DNA of 64,000 nucleotides from Competibacter_A sp037045535. Lineage in GTDB: Bacteria; Pseudomonadota; Gammaproteobacteria; Competibacterales; Competibacteraceae. This document shows positions 17,930 through 26,687 of the stretch, one piece after another. Within the stretch, counting starts at the first letter, position 1, and each line of letters opens with the position of its first letter. The translations under genes were made by a program, and so were the position numbers. The notes below the pieces were generated by a model, which saw nothing but the letters and a program-made list of their open reading frames with translations, was not told the DNA's origin and made no database searches. Location: positions 1-64,000 of the forward strand of contig JBAOHI010000094.1 of the NCBI GenBank assembly GCA_037045535.1, written 5' to 3'.

Positions 17930-18304
17930 TCAATTCATGACCAAAGCAGCAGCCTGTTCACGGGTGAAAAATTGAGTGCCCCGCATGAAACCAGCCATGA
18001 CTGAAGAGCGAATGGCAGTCGCACGACCGCCGGCATCACGCGCGACTACCAATGCGGGTGGCAAACCTTCCAGTAAATGCATAGGCGCTGGACGGCCGTC
18101 GGCAAAACATGCCCGATACACCATGCCGGTCAAGGTATCCAGAAAAGCGGGAGCGAATCCTTGCGACCGATTTTCGGCGCTGACGCCACCGGTACCTCGA
18201 AAAACCCGGTTCTGCTGCCGCAACACCTTGGCGGTCAAGCGGACTGATCGCGCTTTCCGGTACGAAGATTGGTCGCTGGAACGGCTCAAGGACTCAGTGT
18301 TCAT
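17930..18304 (-). CDS. Hypothetical protein, 124 residues
   Basis: I choose ATG 18304 (MNTESLSRSSDQ) because GGGAG lies 6 bp upstream. The N-terminal third is basic and polar. The rest holds two compact segments, GFAPAFLDTLTGMVYRACF and ALVVARDAGGRATAI, and ends FFTREQAAALVMN. No signal peptide, membrane segment or known motif is visible. It is flanked by ~300 bp of non-coding DNA on its 5' side, so it is probably transcribed alone. Function unknown. Confidence 0.5.
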   Translation of the reverse strand: MNTESLSRSSDQSSYRKARSVRLTAKVLRQQNRVFRGTGGVSAENRSQGFAPAFLDTLTGMVYRACFADGRPAPMHLLEGLPPALVVARDAGGRATAIRSSVMAGFMRGTQFFTREQAAALVMN

Positions 18305-18601
18305 AGCGTACTCCCGCTCATAGAGAACTGCCTGCAATTGAGATTAAGCAACTAATGCGCCAGTTCTCATTAAATTTGGCTGCGGTGGTCAAGACACCGA
18401 ATTCTGATGGCTTGAAACTGACTACGGTCATGAAAGCGGGGGATTGTACGGCGGGTAACCGCGAGATTTCGCGGCAAGGTTCGTGGCTAGCCAGCTCTAT
18501 TAACCGATTCGTTCAGCAACCCGCTGATGGAAGATTCCGCAGGATATCGCTATTTGGATTTACGTGATCGATTCAGCTCGCGACCGACAACTCAGCACGA
18601 T

Positions 18602-19717
18602 TCAAGGCACGGCAGTCATCCTCAACTCTTCTACCACTCGTTGCGCGATGGCCAGTGAGGCGGTCAAGCCGGGTGACTCAATCCCGAACAGGTTCACCAA
18701 TCCCGCTACTCCGTGAAGTGACGGCCCCTGGATAACGAAATCGCCGGCGGGTTCAGTCGGGCCGGTCACCTTGGGCCGGATGCCAGTGTAGCCCGGTTGC
18801 AGCGCGCCATCTGGCAAGTCTGGATAGTAGCGGCGAATTGCTCGGTAAAATTTCTCTTCTAGGTCAGGCTGGAATGTGTAATCGGGCGTCATTGGCCAGC
18901 CGGTCACATCCGGCCCAAACTTGCATTGGCCACCCAAATCAAGCGTGACGTGAATCCCCAGGCCAGCATGGTCGGGCATCGGATAAACCAGATGCCGGAA
19001 CGGCGCCCGCCCGCTCAACGTGAAATAGTGGCCCTTGGCATAAAAGGTCGGCGGTACGCATTCAGCCGGAAATCCCTCGATGCATCGCGTCAGGTCTTGC
19101 GCATATAGGCCCGCCGCGTTGATCAACCAGCGGCAGCACAGCTCGAACGGTTCCTCGCCACCGGTTCGAAGCACGATTCCATCCGATCCGATCCATCCCC
19201 CCATCACAGGCGTATGCGTGACCAACGTCGCGCCCGCCCGCTCGGCATCGCCTAGCAGCGCCAACATCAAGCTGTGGCTATCGAGGATTCCGGTCGATTC
19301 CGAATACAGTCCTGCAACCGCGCGCACCGCCGGTTCCAGCTGGCGGACATCGGCGGCGGTCAGCGGTCGAAGCGGCACCCCGTTGGCAGCCGACCGCTCG
19401 GCGTAACGTGCCAATGCAGGCAGTTCCGACTCGTCACAGGCCACCAGAACCTTGCCGATATGGCAATGGGCAATGCCGCGTTCGGCACAGTAGCGATATA
19501 ACAACGCCTTGCCTCGCACGCACAGTTCGGCCTTGAGCGAACCGGTTGGATAGTAGAGACCGGCGTGGATCACTTCCGAGTTGCGCGACGAGGTCTGGGT
19601 GCCGAAACGCTCCAGGGCCTCAAGGATCAGCACCTCGCGACCGGCTTGGGCCAGTTCGCGAGCAATCGCCAAGCCGACGACTCCAGCGCCGACAACGACC
19701 GTATCAACGGTTTCCAT
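18602..19717 (-). CDS. FAD-dependent oxidoreductase, L-2-hydroxyglutarate oxidase-like
   Basis: This 371-residue flavoprotein opens with a dinucleotide-binding fold (VVVGAGVVGLAIARELAQAG, then LILEA) and the family signature GTQTSSRNSEVIHAGLYYP. That signature is characteristic of the LhgO/L2HGDH group within the DAO superfamily. The C-terminal substrate and cap region includes GIRPKVTGP and NLFGIESPGLTASLAIA. Enzymes of this group oxidise 2-hydroxy acids such as L-2-hydroxyglutarate and pass electrons to the quinone pool. Its 3' neighbour on the same strand is unrelated, and the peroxidase-related gene lies just upstream (24 bp), so the two may be co-transcribed. The substrate is inferred from family only. 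Confidence 0.8.
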   Translation of the reverse strand: METVDTVVVGAGVVGLAIARELAQAGREVLILEALERFGTQTSSRNSEVIHAGLYYPTGSLKAELCVRGKALLYRYCAERGIAHCHIGKVLVACDESELPALARYAERSAANGVPLRPLTAADVRQLEPAVRAVAGLYSESTGILDSHSLMLALLGDAERAGATLVTHTPVMGGWIGSDGIVLRTGGEEPFELCCRWLINAAGLYAQDLTRCIEGFPAECVPPTFYAKGHYFTLSGRAPFRHLVYPMPDHAGLGIHVTLDLGGQCKFGPDVTGWPMTPDYTFQPDLEEKFYRAIRRYYPDLPDGALQPGYTGIRPKVTGPTEPAGDFVIQGPSLHGVAGLVNLFGIESPGLTASLAIAQRVVEELRMTAVP

Positions 19718-19740
19718 GCGAACCGCAAGACAAAGGCGGT

Positions 19741-20322
19741 CTATTTCTGTTTGGGTACCCGGCCAAGCAGATAGAACTCATCGTTGGGACGCAGGCTCAT
19801 CATGTTCGCCAATCGGTTCGACATGGCGAAAAACGCGGCGATAGCACCGATATCCCAAATATCGGCATCGGTGAAACCGTGGGCACGCAACGTCTCGGAA
19901 TCAGTGTCGCTCACTACATAAGCCTCTCGCGAAACCTTCATCGCGAAGTCGAGCATGGCTCTTTGTCGTGGCGTCAGGTCAGCCTTGCGATAGTTAACCG
20001 CCACTTGATCGGCAATCAAGGGATTCTTGGCGCGAACTCGTAGGATAGCGCCGTGCGCGACTACGCAATACTGACACTGGTTGGCGTTCGAGGTCGCCAC
20101 CACAATCATCTCTCGTTCCGCCTTGGTCAAGCCGCTCTCTTTTTCCATGAGCGCATCGTGGTAGGCGAGAAAAGCCCGAAATTCGTCGGGTCGGTGAGCC
20201 AAACCCAGGAAAATGTTGGGAACGAACCCGGTTTGTTCCTGTACCGCCAGAATGCGGTTGCGGACATCTTCGGGCAATTCGTCGAGCGTGGGAACGGGAT
20301 AGCGGCTGATGGGATGGCTCAT
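19741..20322 (-). CDS. Peroxidase-related (AhpD/CMD family) protein
   Basis: A 193-residue protein of the carboxymuconolactone decarboxylase/AhpD superfamily. The redox motif is Cys83-x-x-Cys86 followed by His90 (QCQYCVVAHG), and helices typical of the all-alpha fold surround it. Family members reduce peroxides or act as thiol relay proteins. An AGGA site lies 8-9 bp before the ATG. The FAD-oxidase gene follows 24 bp downstream on the same strand. Flavin oxidases can make hydrogen peroxide, so a protective pairing is plausible but not shown. Confidence 0.82.
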   Translation of the reverse strand: MSHPISRYPVPTLDELPEDVRNRILAVQEQTGFVPNIFLGLAHRPDEFRAFLAYHDALMEKESGLTKAEREMIVVATSNANQCQYCVVAHGAILRVRAKNPLIADQVAVNYRKADLTPRQRAMLDFAMKVSREAYVVSDTDSETLRAHGFTDADIWDIGAIAAFFAMSNRLANMMSLRPNDEFYLLGRVPKQK

Positions 20323-20393
20323 GCGGAAAATCCTAGTCGGAGGTCATGGCCGTTTAGCGTAATGCAACAGGCCAATCAGGGGAAGCACCCCGC

Positions 20394-20609
20394 TCAGGTC
20401 GGTACCGGCTCAGCCCGAGCGCCCTCCAGCTCAGGTGCCCACTCGGTGTCCAGCAGAGCTTCAAACAGCGCCTCGGGGGTGCTACAAGTGCCCAAAGACT
20501 TCGTTTCGCCGTCCAGTCGGCGGAGCCGATAATCGGCTGGCCCCTGCCAGTCCACCTCGACCGCGACCTTTCGCTCCTCGTCGACGTGAAAATCAATGGA
20601 CCAACTCAT
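20394..20609 (-). CDS. Small acidic hypothetical protein, 71 residues
   Basis: The protein starts MSWSIDFHVDEERKVAVEVDW, is strongly acidic and appears to be a small beta-rich fold with a C-terminal helix (ALFEALLDTEWAPELEG). A strong AAGGAGAG ribosome site precedes the ATG. It begins 35 bp downstream of the deaminase-fold protein on the same strand. An acidic partner immediately after a toxin-like domain is a common immunity-gene arrangement, so that role is possible, but no family match is known to me. Confidence 0.55.
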   Translation of the reverse strand: MSWSIDFHVDEERKVAVEVDWQGPADYRLRRLDGETKSLGTCSTPEALFEALLDTEWAPELEGARAEPVPT

Positions 20610-20644
20610 GATGCTTCTCTCCTTAAATTCGAGGGGTTATACCA

Positions 20645-21127
20645 TTACAACACTACAGGGTCAGGACTGGAAAAGCCACATCGTTGCAATGCTTGATAGA
20701 GCTGTCGGCCATATGGCGGTAATCCGGCCACCGTCGGATTCTGTGCAGTCCCTGGTCGCGGTGTATACAGTACTTGCTGTTCCCAACCCGCGTTAAACAG
20801 CAAGCGTAAATCTTGAATGGTGGTACGAGTATCCATTGCCTCATCTTCGTATACACCCCTGGCGGCGACAATAAATCGATCACCTTGCAGCCCACCAAGA
20901 GTTCGTAATCTGGCAAGCGCCTCCATTAACCACTGGGTACAACCGCAACAGGAACTACGATTGATTGCCAATGTTATGACCATTCTTGGATGACCTGATT
21001 TCCGATTTCCAACCTGTGTCCAGATACGATCCCAGAGGTCGCTTTGCAATGCATTCACTTCCGCGTGTAAAGCAGAACTTTGAAACAGACAAACCATCGA
21101 TGAAGGGTGGCCAGATGGTCCGACCAC
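20645..21127 (-). CDS. Deaminase-fold protein (HAE / CxxC), possible toxin fragment
   Basis: A 160-residue frame starting at GTG 21127 with an in-frame stop at 21149. It contains His21-Ala-Glu23 (SALHAEVNALQ) and, 37 residues later, Cys60-x-x-Cys63 (NRSSCCGCTQWL). These are the zinc ligands and catalytic glutamate of the cytidine deaminase-like superfamily. The helix after the second motif and the C-terminal region fit the fold. The layout resembles deaminase domains at the tips of polymorphic toxins more than metabolic deaminases. No secretion domain is present, so it may be a detached or truncated toxin tip. Base composition is less GC-rich than nearby genes. The exact start is uncertain. 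Confidence 0.6.
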   Translation of the reverse strand: MVGPSGHPSSMVCLFQSSALHAEVNALQSDLWDRIWTQVGNRKSGHPRMVITLAINRSSCCGCTQWLMEALARLRTLGGLQGDRFIVAARGVYEDEAMDTRTTIQDLRLLFNAGWEQQVLYTPRPGTAQNPTVAGLPPYGRQLYQALQRCGFSSPDPVVL

Positions 21128-21362
21128 TATTACTCCCGAGGCCGACCACTATCAGGCTGGCCGAGTGTGGAAATGGATGCTTGAAAAAGTTCAACAGGAA
21201 TGTGCGAAATCAAATCCTGACTCAGCAGGCAACACCCTAGCTGAAATTCGGTGCCATGAGTAAACGGCGCTGCTCAGCCAATCCATTCCTTGAAAACGAT
21301 CATACGGACATCGCATCACTCCCCGCCCGTAAGCGGGGAAAACCAGCATGCCGATCTATCCA

Positions 21363-22598
21363 TCACAAGCTATGGCGCTTGCGATAGCGTTCCAGAAAAT
21401 GGGCAAACCGCCCGATCGCGTCGTTCAAATCGTCTTCATGGGGCAGAAACACGATCCGCAAATGGTCGGGATGCGGCCAGTTGAATCCGGTGCCCTGTAC
21501 CAGCAACACCTTTTCCTCCAACAGAAAGTCGAGTACGAATTGCTGGTCGTCGGCGATGGGATAACACTTCGGATCGAGTCGGGGAAAGAGATACAGTGCC
21601 GCTCGCGGCTTGACACAACTGACGCCCGGAATCGCCGTCAGCAACTCGAAAGCCAAATCGCGCTGCTTGCCCAGACGGCCAGTGGGCAACACCAGATCGT
21701 CGATACTCTGATAACCGCCGAGTGCCGTTTGGATCGCGTACTGTGCCGGTACGTTGGCGCACAGCCGCATCGAGGCAAGAATGGTGAGACCCTCGATATA
21801 ATCCTGCGCGTGGCTCTTCTCGCCTGACACCGCAACCCAACCGGCGCGATAGCCGCACGCCCGATAGTTTTTCGACAGCCCATTGAACGTCAGGCACAGC
21901 ACATCCTCCGCCAAGGATGCGATCGAAGTATGCTCGGCATCGTCATAGAGTACCTTATCGTAGATCTCGTCAGCGTAAACGATAAGCTGGTGCTGGCGGG
22001 CGATTTCCAGGATCCCTCGCAACACCTCTACTGGATACAGCGCGCCGGTCGGATTGTTCGGATTGATTACAACGATGGCGCGGGTGTTCGGCGTGATCTT
22101 GCCGCGCACGTCATCCAGATCCGGCAGCCAGTCCGATTGCTCGTCGCACAAGTAGTGGCGCGGCGTGCCGCCCGACAGGCTCACCGCAGCCGTCCACAAC
22201 GGGTAGTCCGGAGCTGGAATCAGTACCTCGTCGCCGTTGTTTAGCAACGCCTGCAAGGTCATCACGATCAACTCGGATACACCGTTGCCGATGTAGATGT
22301 CTTCGACCTGTACCCCGTGAACGTATTTTTGCTGGGTGTAGTGCATGATCGCCTTGCGCGCTGCAAACAGACCTTTCGAGTCGCAGTAACCCGAGGCATC
22401 CGGCAGGTTGTGGATCACGTCCTGCACAATCTCGTCCGGTGCCAGAAATCCGAACGGTGCCGGATTACCGATGTTAAGTTTGGTGATCCGCTGTCCTTCA
22501 TCTTCCATCTGTTTGGCGCGTGCCAACACTGGTCCACGAATGTCATAGCAAACATTACCCAGCTTGGCGGATTTTAGTACGGGTTGCATGAGGTTCAT
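21363..22598 (-). CDS. alaA: Alanine-type class I aminotransferase
   Basis: A 411-residue PLP enzyme of the AlaA/AlaC branch. Landmarks are ITKLNIGNPAPFGF near the N-terminus, GNGVSELIVMTLQALL, PDYPLWTAAV, NPNNPTGALY, YADEIYDKVLYD, and the Schiff-base lysine in GLSKNYRACGYRAGW (about residue 243). It exchanges amino groups between pyruvate/alanine and glutamate/2-oxoglutarate. The length and motifs are full, with no breaks. Its first codon overlaps the stop of the upstream DOMON-like gene by 4 bp (ATGA), so translation is probably coupled. Confidence 0.9.
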   Translation of the reverse strand: MNLMQPVLKSAKLGNVCYDIRGPVLARAKQMEDEGQRITKLNIGNPAPFGFLAPDEIVQDVIHNLPDASGYCDSKGLFAARKAIMHYTQQKYVHGVQVEDIYIGNGVSELIVMTLQALLNNGDEVLIPAPDYPLWTAAVSLSGGTPRHYLCDEQSDWLPDLDDVRGKITPNTRAIVVINPNNPTGALYPVEVLRGILEIARQHQLIVYADEIYDKVLYDDAEHTSIASLAEDVLCLTFNGLSKNYRACGYRAGWVAVSGEKSHAQDYIEGLTILASMRLCANVPAQYAIQTALGGYQSIDDLVLPTGRLGKQRDLAFELLTAIPGVSCVKPRAALYLFPRLDPKCYPIADDQQFVLDFLLEEKVLLVQGTGFNWPHPDHLRIVFLPHEDDLNDAIGRFAHFLERYRKRHSL

Positions 22599-23191
22599 CC
22601 TACTCGGTTATCGATTGGATCCTGCTGTCGCGCCGTCGAAACTGGAACGGTCCGGTCGAGCATCAGCGCGAAGCTATCCGGGTGATGAAAATCGGGCCGG
22701 CCCGATGGGTGCCGGAGCGCCCAGTACGAGCATTGCCCGTCAGTCTGTTCGACGACAACGGATACGGCCAAGTGTAAATCGGTGATCGCCAGACGCGGCG
22801 ATAGCGATTTGAGATCAATGAGGGTAGCCAGTTCGAACCGATCCGTTCGGACGCGTGGCGCGATCCGTGATTGCTTGGCATCTTCGACCACCGCCATGTT
22901 CTTCCGATACGCGGAGAAGCGATAAATAGCCCATTCCGTGGATGGCGAAAAATTGAACTCGTAATAGTCAGTCTGCCCGCGCTCGCGTAGAAATAGCTCG
23001 CAGCAGGTATGTTGCCAAAGTTGGTCAGTGCGGCGCGACGAGCGTGGCGATGGCCAGCGCACGCTGTTCAAATCGCCCTCGATCCAGTAAACGAGGGCCA
23101 GTTGCCCACACGTTCGACGCACCCGCACCGCGACCCGACGCACGACTTTGCTCGGTGTGGACGGGTGGCAGATCAGGGAGTGGACGGGCAT
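22595..23191 (-). CDS. DOMON-like domain protein
   Basis: A 198-residue soluble protein. Its pattern (LALVYWIEGDLNSVRWP, then DQLWQHTCCELFLRE, YYEFNFSPSTEWAIYRF, and a final YWALRHPSGRPDFHHPDSF) matches bacterial DOMON-like proteins related to carbohydrate- or heme-binding beta-sandwiches. There is no signal peptide. It overlaps alaA by 4 bp and sits 70 bp after dctD on the same strand. Its role next to an aminotransferase is unknown. Confidence 0.7.
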   Translation of the reverse strand: MPVHSLICHPSTPSKVVRRVAVRVRRTCGQLALVYWIEGDLNSVRWPSPRSSRRTDQLWQHTCCELFLRERGQTDYYEFNFSPSTEWAIYRFSAYRKNMAVVEDAKQSRIAPRVRTDRFELATLIDLKSLSPRLAITDLHLAVSVVVEQTDGQCSYWALRHPSGRPDFHHPDSFALMLDRTVPVSTARQQDPIDNRVG

Positions 23192-23261
23192 CTGTACATG
23201 ATAACCGGTGGCGGGAACCCTTGGCAGTCTCGCCCGCCGCCCTTTTCAGCGTGGAGCAGGG

Positions 23262-24611
23262 TCAGGGGAGATACGGGGCGTCAGTGGCGAGCCCGTAGCG
23301 CCGAATTTTGTCGTGCAGTGTGGTTTTGGCGATCCCCAACGCCTCAGCAGCGCGGGTCAGGTGTCCGCCGTGCTGGCGCAAAGCGTCAGCGATGATCGAT
23401 CGCTCGAATTGCTCGATCAGTTGGGGGAGCGGTAGTGAACGCTCCTCAAGGGTGGGCCGGCCACTCAGCGGCTTGGCGCGCAAGCCCAACACGTAGCGAT
23501 CCGCCGTGTTGCGCAACTCGCGGACGTTGCCCGGCCAAGGGTGCGCCAACAGCTCCCGCACCAGTGCCGGTGTCAATTCGGGGGGATCGCGCCGATAACG
23601 CGCGGCGGCCTCCAACACAAAATGTTCGAATAACAAGGGAATGTCTTCCCGGCGCTCGCGCAGGGGCGGCAATTCCAACGTGACGACATCAAGCCGGAAA
23701 TACAGATCCGCGCGAAACCTCCCTTGCCGGGACAACGCTTGCAGATCGTCCTTGGTGGCGGCAACGACCCGTACATCGACCGGAATCGGCCGGTTGGAAC
23801 CGAGCCGCTCCACCTGTCGCTCCTGCACTACCCGCAGCAGCTTGATCTGCAAACCCAGCGGCATGGTTTCGATTTCATCGAGAAACAGCGTGCCGCCGTT
23901 GGCATGCTCAATTTTGCCAATCCGTCGCTTGGCCGCGCCGGTAAAAGCGCCAGCCTCATGGCCGAACATCTCGCTTTCGAACAGATTTTCCGGCAGACCG
24001 CCACAGTTGACGGCCACGAAATTGTGTTCGTGACGACTGCCATAGTCGTGCAGGCAACGGGCCACTCTCTCCTTGCCGGTTCCGGTCTCGCCGATCACGA
24101 GCACATCGGCGGGTGTATCAGCAACGTCGAGAATCAACTGGCGCACATGTTCGATGGCGGGCGAGTGGCCGATAATATCGCTTTCGATACCCTGGCGATT
24201 TTCCAATCGGCGCCGCAATCCCAAGACTTCCAGGGACAGCTGCCGCTTTTCCAGCGCGCGGCGCACCGTTTCGAGCAGACGCTCCGACGAAAACGGCTTC
24301 TCGATGAAATCGTAGGCCCCGTCGCGCATGGCGGCTACCGCCATCGATACATCACCGTGGCCGGTCATCACGACGACCGGCAGGCTACCGTCCAGGACGT
24401 GGAGACGGCGCTGTAGTTCCAAGCCATCCATGCCAGGCAATCGCACATCGGTCACCACTATGCCGGGGAAATCCAGCCCGACCAATTCCAGCGCTCGCTC
24501 GGCTGATTCGATGGCTTCGGCGGGAATGTCTTCCAGAGACAATGCCTGTTCGCAACCCAACCGAATGACCGGATCGTCCTCGACGATCAGTACCTTGAGA
24601 GGAACGTTCAC
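23262..24611 (-). CDS. dctD: C4-dicarboxylate sigma-54 response regulator
   Basis: A 449-residue regulator with three parts. The receiver domain (1-120) has phospho-acceptor Asp55 in VVTDVRLPGMDG and Lys105 in IEKPF. The AAA+ sigma-54 interaction domain has Walker A GETGTGK at 174-180 and GAFTGA at 221-226. A Fis-type helix-turn-helix lies at ~418-441 (LTRAAEALGIAKTTLHDKI). It activates sigma-54 promoters after phosphorylation by DctB. Its start (GTG) overlaps the dctB stop by 4 bp. Enhancer-like palindromes and a sigma-54 promoter lie upstream of dctA, the expected target. Confidence 0.92.
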   Translation of the reverse strand: MNVPLKVLIVEDDPVIRLGCEQALSLEDIPAEAIESAERALELVGLDFPGIVVTDVRLPGMDGLELQRRLHVLDGSLPVVVMTGHGDVSMAVAAMRDGAYDFIEKPFSSERLLETVRRALEKRQLSLEVLGLRRRLENRQGIESDIIGHSPAIEHVRQLILDVADTPADVLVIGETGTGKERVARCLHDYGSRHEHNFVAVNCGGLPENLFESEMFGHEAGAFTGAAKRRIGKIEHANGGTLFLDEIETMPLGLQIKLLRVVQERQVERLGSNRPIPVDVRVVAATKDDLQALSRQGRFRADLYFRLDVVTLELPPLRERREDIPLLFEHFVLEAAARYRRDPPELTPALVRELLAHPWPGNVRELRNTADRYVLGLRAKPLSGRPTLEERSLPLPQLIEQFERSIIADALRQHGGHLTRAAEALGIAKTTLHDKIRRYGLATDAPYLP

Positions 24612-26476
24612 GCTGAAGCGACCTCCTGGGCAGTCGGCAGCTCGATCGCAAAAACCGCGCCGCCCTCGGGATGGTTGCTACCGTGCAGCACGCCGCCAAA
24701 CTCGCGCGTGATTCCAGCCGAGATCGCCAGCCCCAAGCCGAGGCCGACACCGGGTTCCTTGGTGGTAAAAAACGGTTCGAACAAGTGTTGTTGGATTTCT
24801 TCGTCCAATCCTGACCCGCTGTCGCGGATGTGGATGACAATGTGGTCGTGTTCGGCCGTGCAGCGAATCCAGAGATGCTTGACCGCTGCGCCTTTCATGG
24901 CGTCCAAGGCATTGCCGATCAGATTGATCAACACCTGTTCAAGGCGGATCGGATCGCAGCGAGCCACCAGGGATTGCTCCGATTCCGCAACTTCAACGCG
25001 GACTCCCTCCTTACGGACCCGCGAATCCAGCAACAGTAACGCATTCCGGACTGAGGTATGGACTTCGACCGGCTGCGGCCGTGGAGGCGACTTGCGGGCA
25101 AAGACTTTGAGCTGTCCGGTGATGTGTCCCATGCGTTCCACCAATTGGCCGATGGTCGCCAGATTGGATCGTGCCGTTTCCAGATCGCCGCGTTGTAGAA
25201 ATTTGATCGTGTTGTCCGCGAGTGTGCGCAGTGCCGCCAGCGGCTGGTTGAGTTCGTGGGTGATACCTGTGGCGAGTTGTCCCAGCACTGCCAGCTTGCC
25301 AGCCTGGACCAACTCATTTTCGGTAGTCCGTAGATTGCGTTCGGTGCGCTCCCGTTCCTCGATTTCTGCCTGCAAGCGAGCGTTGGCAGTGGTTAAATCG
25401 GCAGTGCGTTCCTGAACTCGTTGCTCCAGTTCGCCGTAGGCCCGCTCTAGCGCCGCCTTGGCGGCGAGGCTGATTTTCACGTTCCGGTGCCGTTCGTTGA
25501 GAAACAGCAACAACATCCAGCCAAAGGCGGCGGTGGTTGTGGCAAGTGCGCCGTGATTGATAGCGGTTGCGCGCACCGTGTCGAATTCGGAAAGCACCAT
25601 GAGTTCCCAATCGGAGTCGGCCACCCGCCACGATTGCGCGAAAAATTCCCGCCCGACATCGTTAAATAAACCCGCTTCCAAGTGTTCAGTTTGGAAGGAG
25701 ACGATCTGTAACCGATTGCCCAAATCGTCGATGACCACCATGTCGAGGGGTCGCAATACTTTTTTGTCATATTGCCGGGTACGCGCCAGTTCGTCCTGAG
25801 CCGATGGACGAAGCGGGCGTAAGGTTGTGAACTTCCAGGCTTGATCCGAGCTTTGGATGACCACGCCGTTGCCGTCCACCAACAGCACCCGCCCTTCGTC
25901 ACCGGACCAGGATCGTTCGAGAGCGTCCAGGCTGAATTTGACCACTGCGACGCCGACGATCTGTCCCTCGCGCCGGACGGGATGAGAAGCATAGTAACCG
26001 GGCAATCCGCTGGTAGTGCCGACACCGAAAAAATGGCCGTGCTCGCCACGCAAGGCGGTCTGAAAATACGGTCGGTAGGAAAAATCCATGCCGACAAAAC
26101 TATCCGGCTGGTGCCAGTTGCTCGATGCCAAGACCCTGCCGGAGTGATCGAGGAGGTAGATCACCCCCGCGCGGGTGCGCTCGTTCAATCGCTCCAGGTA
26201 AACGTTTGCGTTTTGACGCCGCGTTGGGTCGGACGGTGTTTCCAGGATGGCAAGAATGTCCCGTTCTAGTTCGACGATACCGGGAATATACAGGAAACGG
26301 TCGAGTTCGCTTTTCAAGCCGTTTGCGTACAGTTCAAGCCGGTGGCTGGCTCGTGACTGCAACTCCGCCAAGTCATGAAATTCGCTCCAGCGATAGGCCA
26401 GCCAAGCAGCGAGCGAGATCACGACCAATCCTCCTGCGCCGACGAAGGCCGCTCGGATTCCTGGGGAGTTCAACAT
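24608..26476 (-). CDS. dctB: C4-dicarboxylate sensor histidine kinase
   Basis: A 622-residue membrane kinase. It has an N-terminal membrane segment, a large periplasmic sensor region with paired PAS/Cache-like folds (RVLASSNWHQPDSFVGMDFS is typical of DctB), and a second membrane segment. A coiled coil (LEQRVQERTADLTTANARLQ) follows, then the histidine-kinase core with ITHELNQPLAALR (His near 407) and ATPase boxes ending GLGLGLAISAGI. It senses C4-dicarboxylates outside the inner membrane and phosphorylates DctD. I use ATG 26476, because the longer frame begins with TTG and has no better ribosome site. Confidence 0.9.
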   Translation of the reverse strand: MLNSPGIRAAFVGAGGLVVISLAAWLAYRWSEFHDLAELQSRASHRLELYANGLKSELDRFLYIPGIVELERDILAILETPSDPTRRQNANVYLERLNERTRAGVIYLLDHSGRVLASSNWHQPDSFVGMDFSYRPYFQTALRGEHGHFFGVGTTSGLPGYYASHPVRREGQIVGVAVVKFSLDALERSWSGDEGRVLLVDGNGVVIQSSDQAWKFTTLRPLRPSAQDELARTRQYDKKVLRPLDMVVIDDLGNRLQIVSFQTEHLEAGLFNDVGREFFAQSWRVADSDWELMVLSEFDTVRATAINHGALATTTAAFGWMLLLFLNERHRNVKISLAAKAALERAYGELEQRVQERTADLTTANARLQAEIEERERTERNLRTTENELVQAGKLAVLGQLATGITHELNQPLAALRTLADNTIKFLQRGDLETARSNLATIGQLVERMGHITGQLKVFARKSPPRPQPVEVHTSVRNALLLLDSRVRKEGVRVEVAESEQSLVARCDPIRLEQVLINLIGNALDAMKGAAVKHLWIRCTAEHDHIVIHIRDSGSGLDEEIQQHLFEPFFTTKEPGVGLGLGLAISAGITREFGGVLHGSNHPEGGAVFAIELPTAQEVASA

Positions 26477-26588
26477 AGCGCGCTTGTCATAGGTGGTTGC
26501 CAAAATTCGGGGTGATGAAAGCGATTTAGTAAATGTAGCAGTACCATAATGGCACCTCCATCACAGGCGCTGTCGTATCGGGTTTCTT

Positions 26589-26644
26589 GAAAAAAGCGAA
26601 GTACCTGTATTCGACCTCGTCTCGGCCGGTGTTAGGCACTTCGC
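26589..26644 (-). terminator. Rho-independent terminator after dctA
   Basis: Read on the minus strand, GCGAAGTgCCT is followed by a ~27-nt loop and then AGGtACTTCGC and TTTTTT. The two arms pair over ~10 bp with one bulge, directly before the T run. It lies ~45 bp after the dctA stop. The long loop is unusual, but the arm-plus-T-run structure is clear. Confidence 0.65.
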
Positions 26645-26687
26645 AACTTCAGTTCGCTAGTTCGCTTACGGGAACAACACTATCCGC

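Noticed and set aside
21100..21262. Plus-strand coding segment ending EIRCHE
   Set aside because: It reads like protein over ~50 codons, but has no start, no ribosome site and an upstream stop at 21081. It overlaps the deaminase-fold frame on the other strand.
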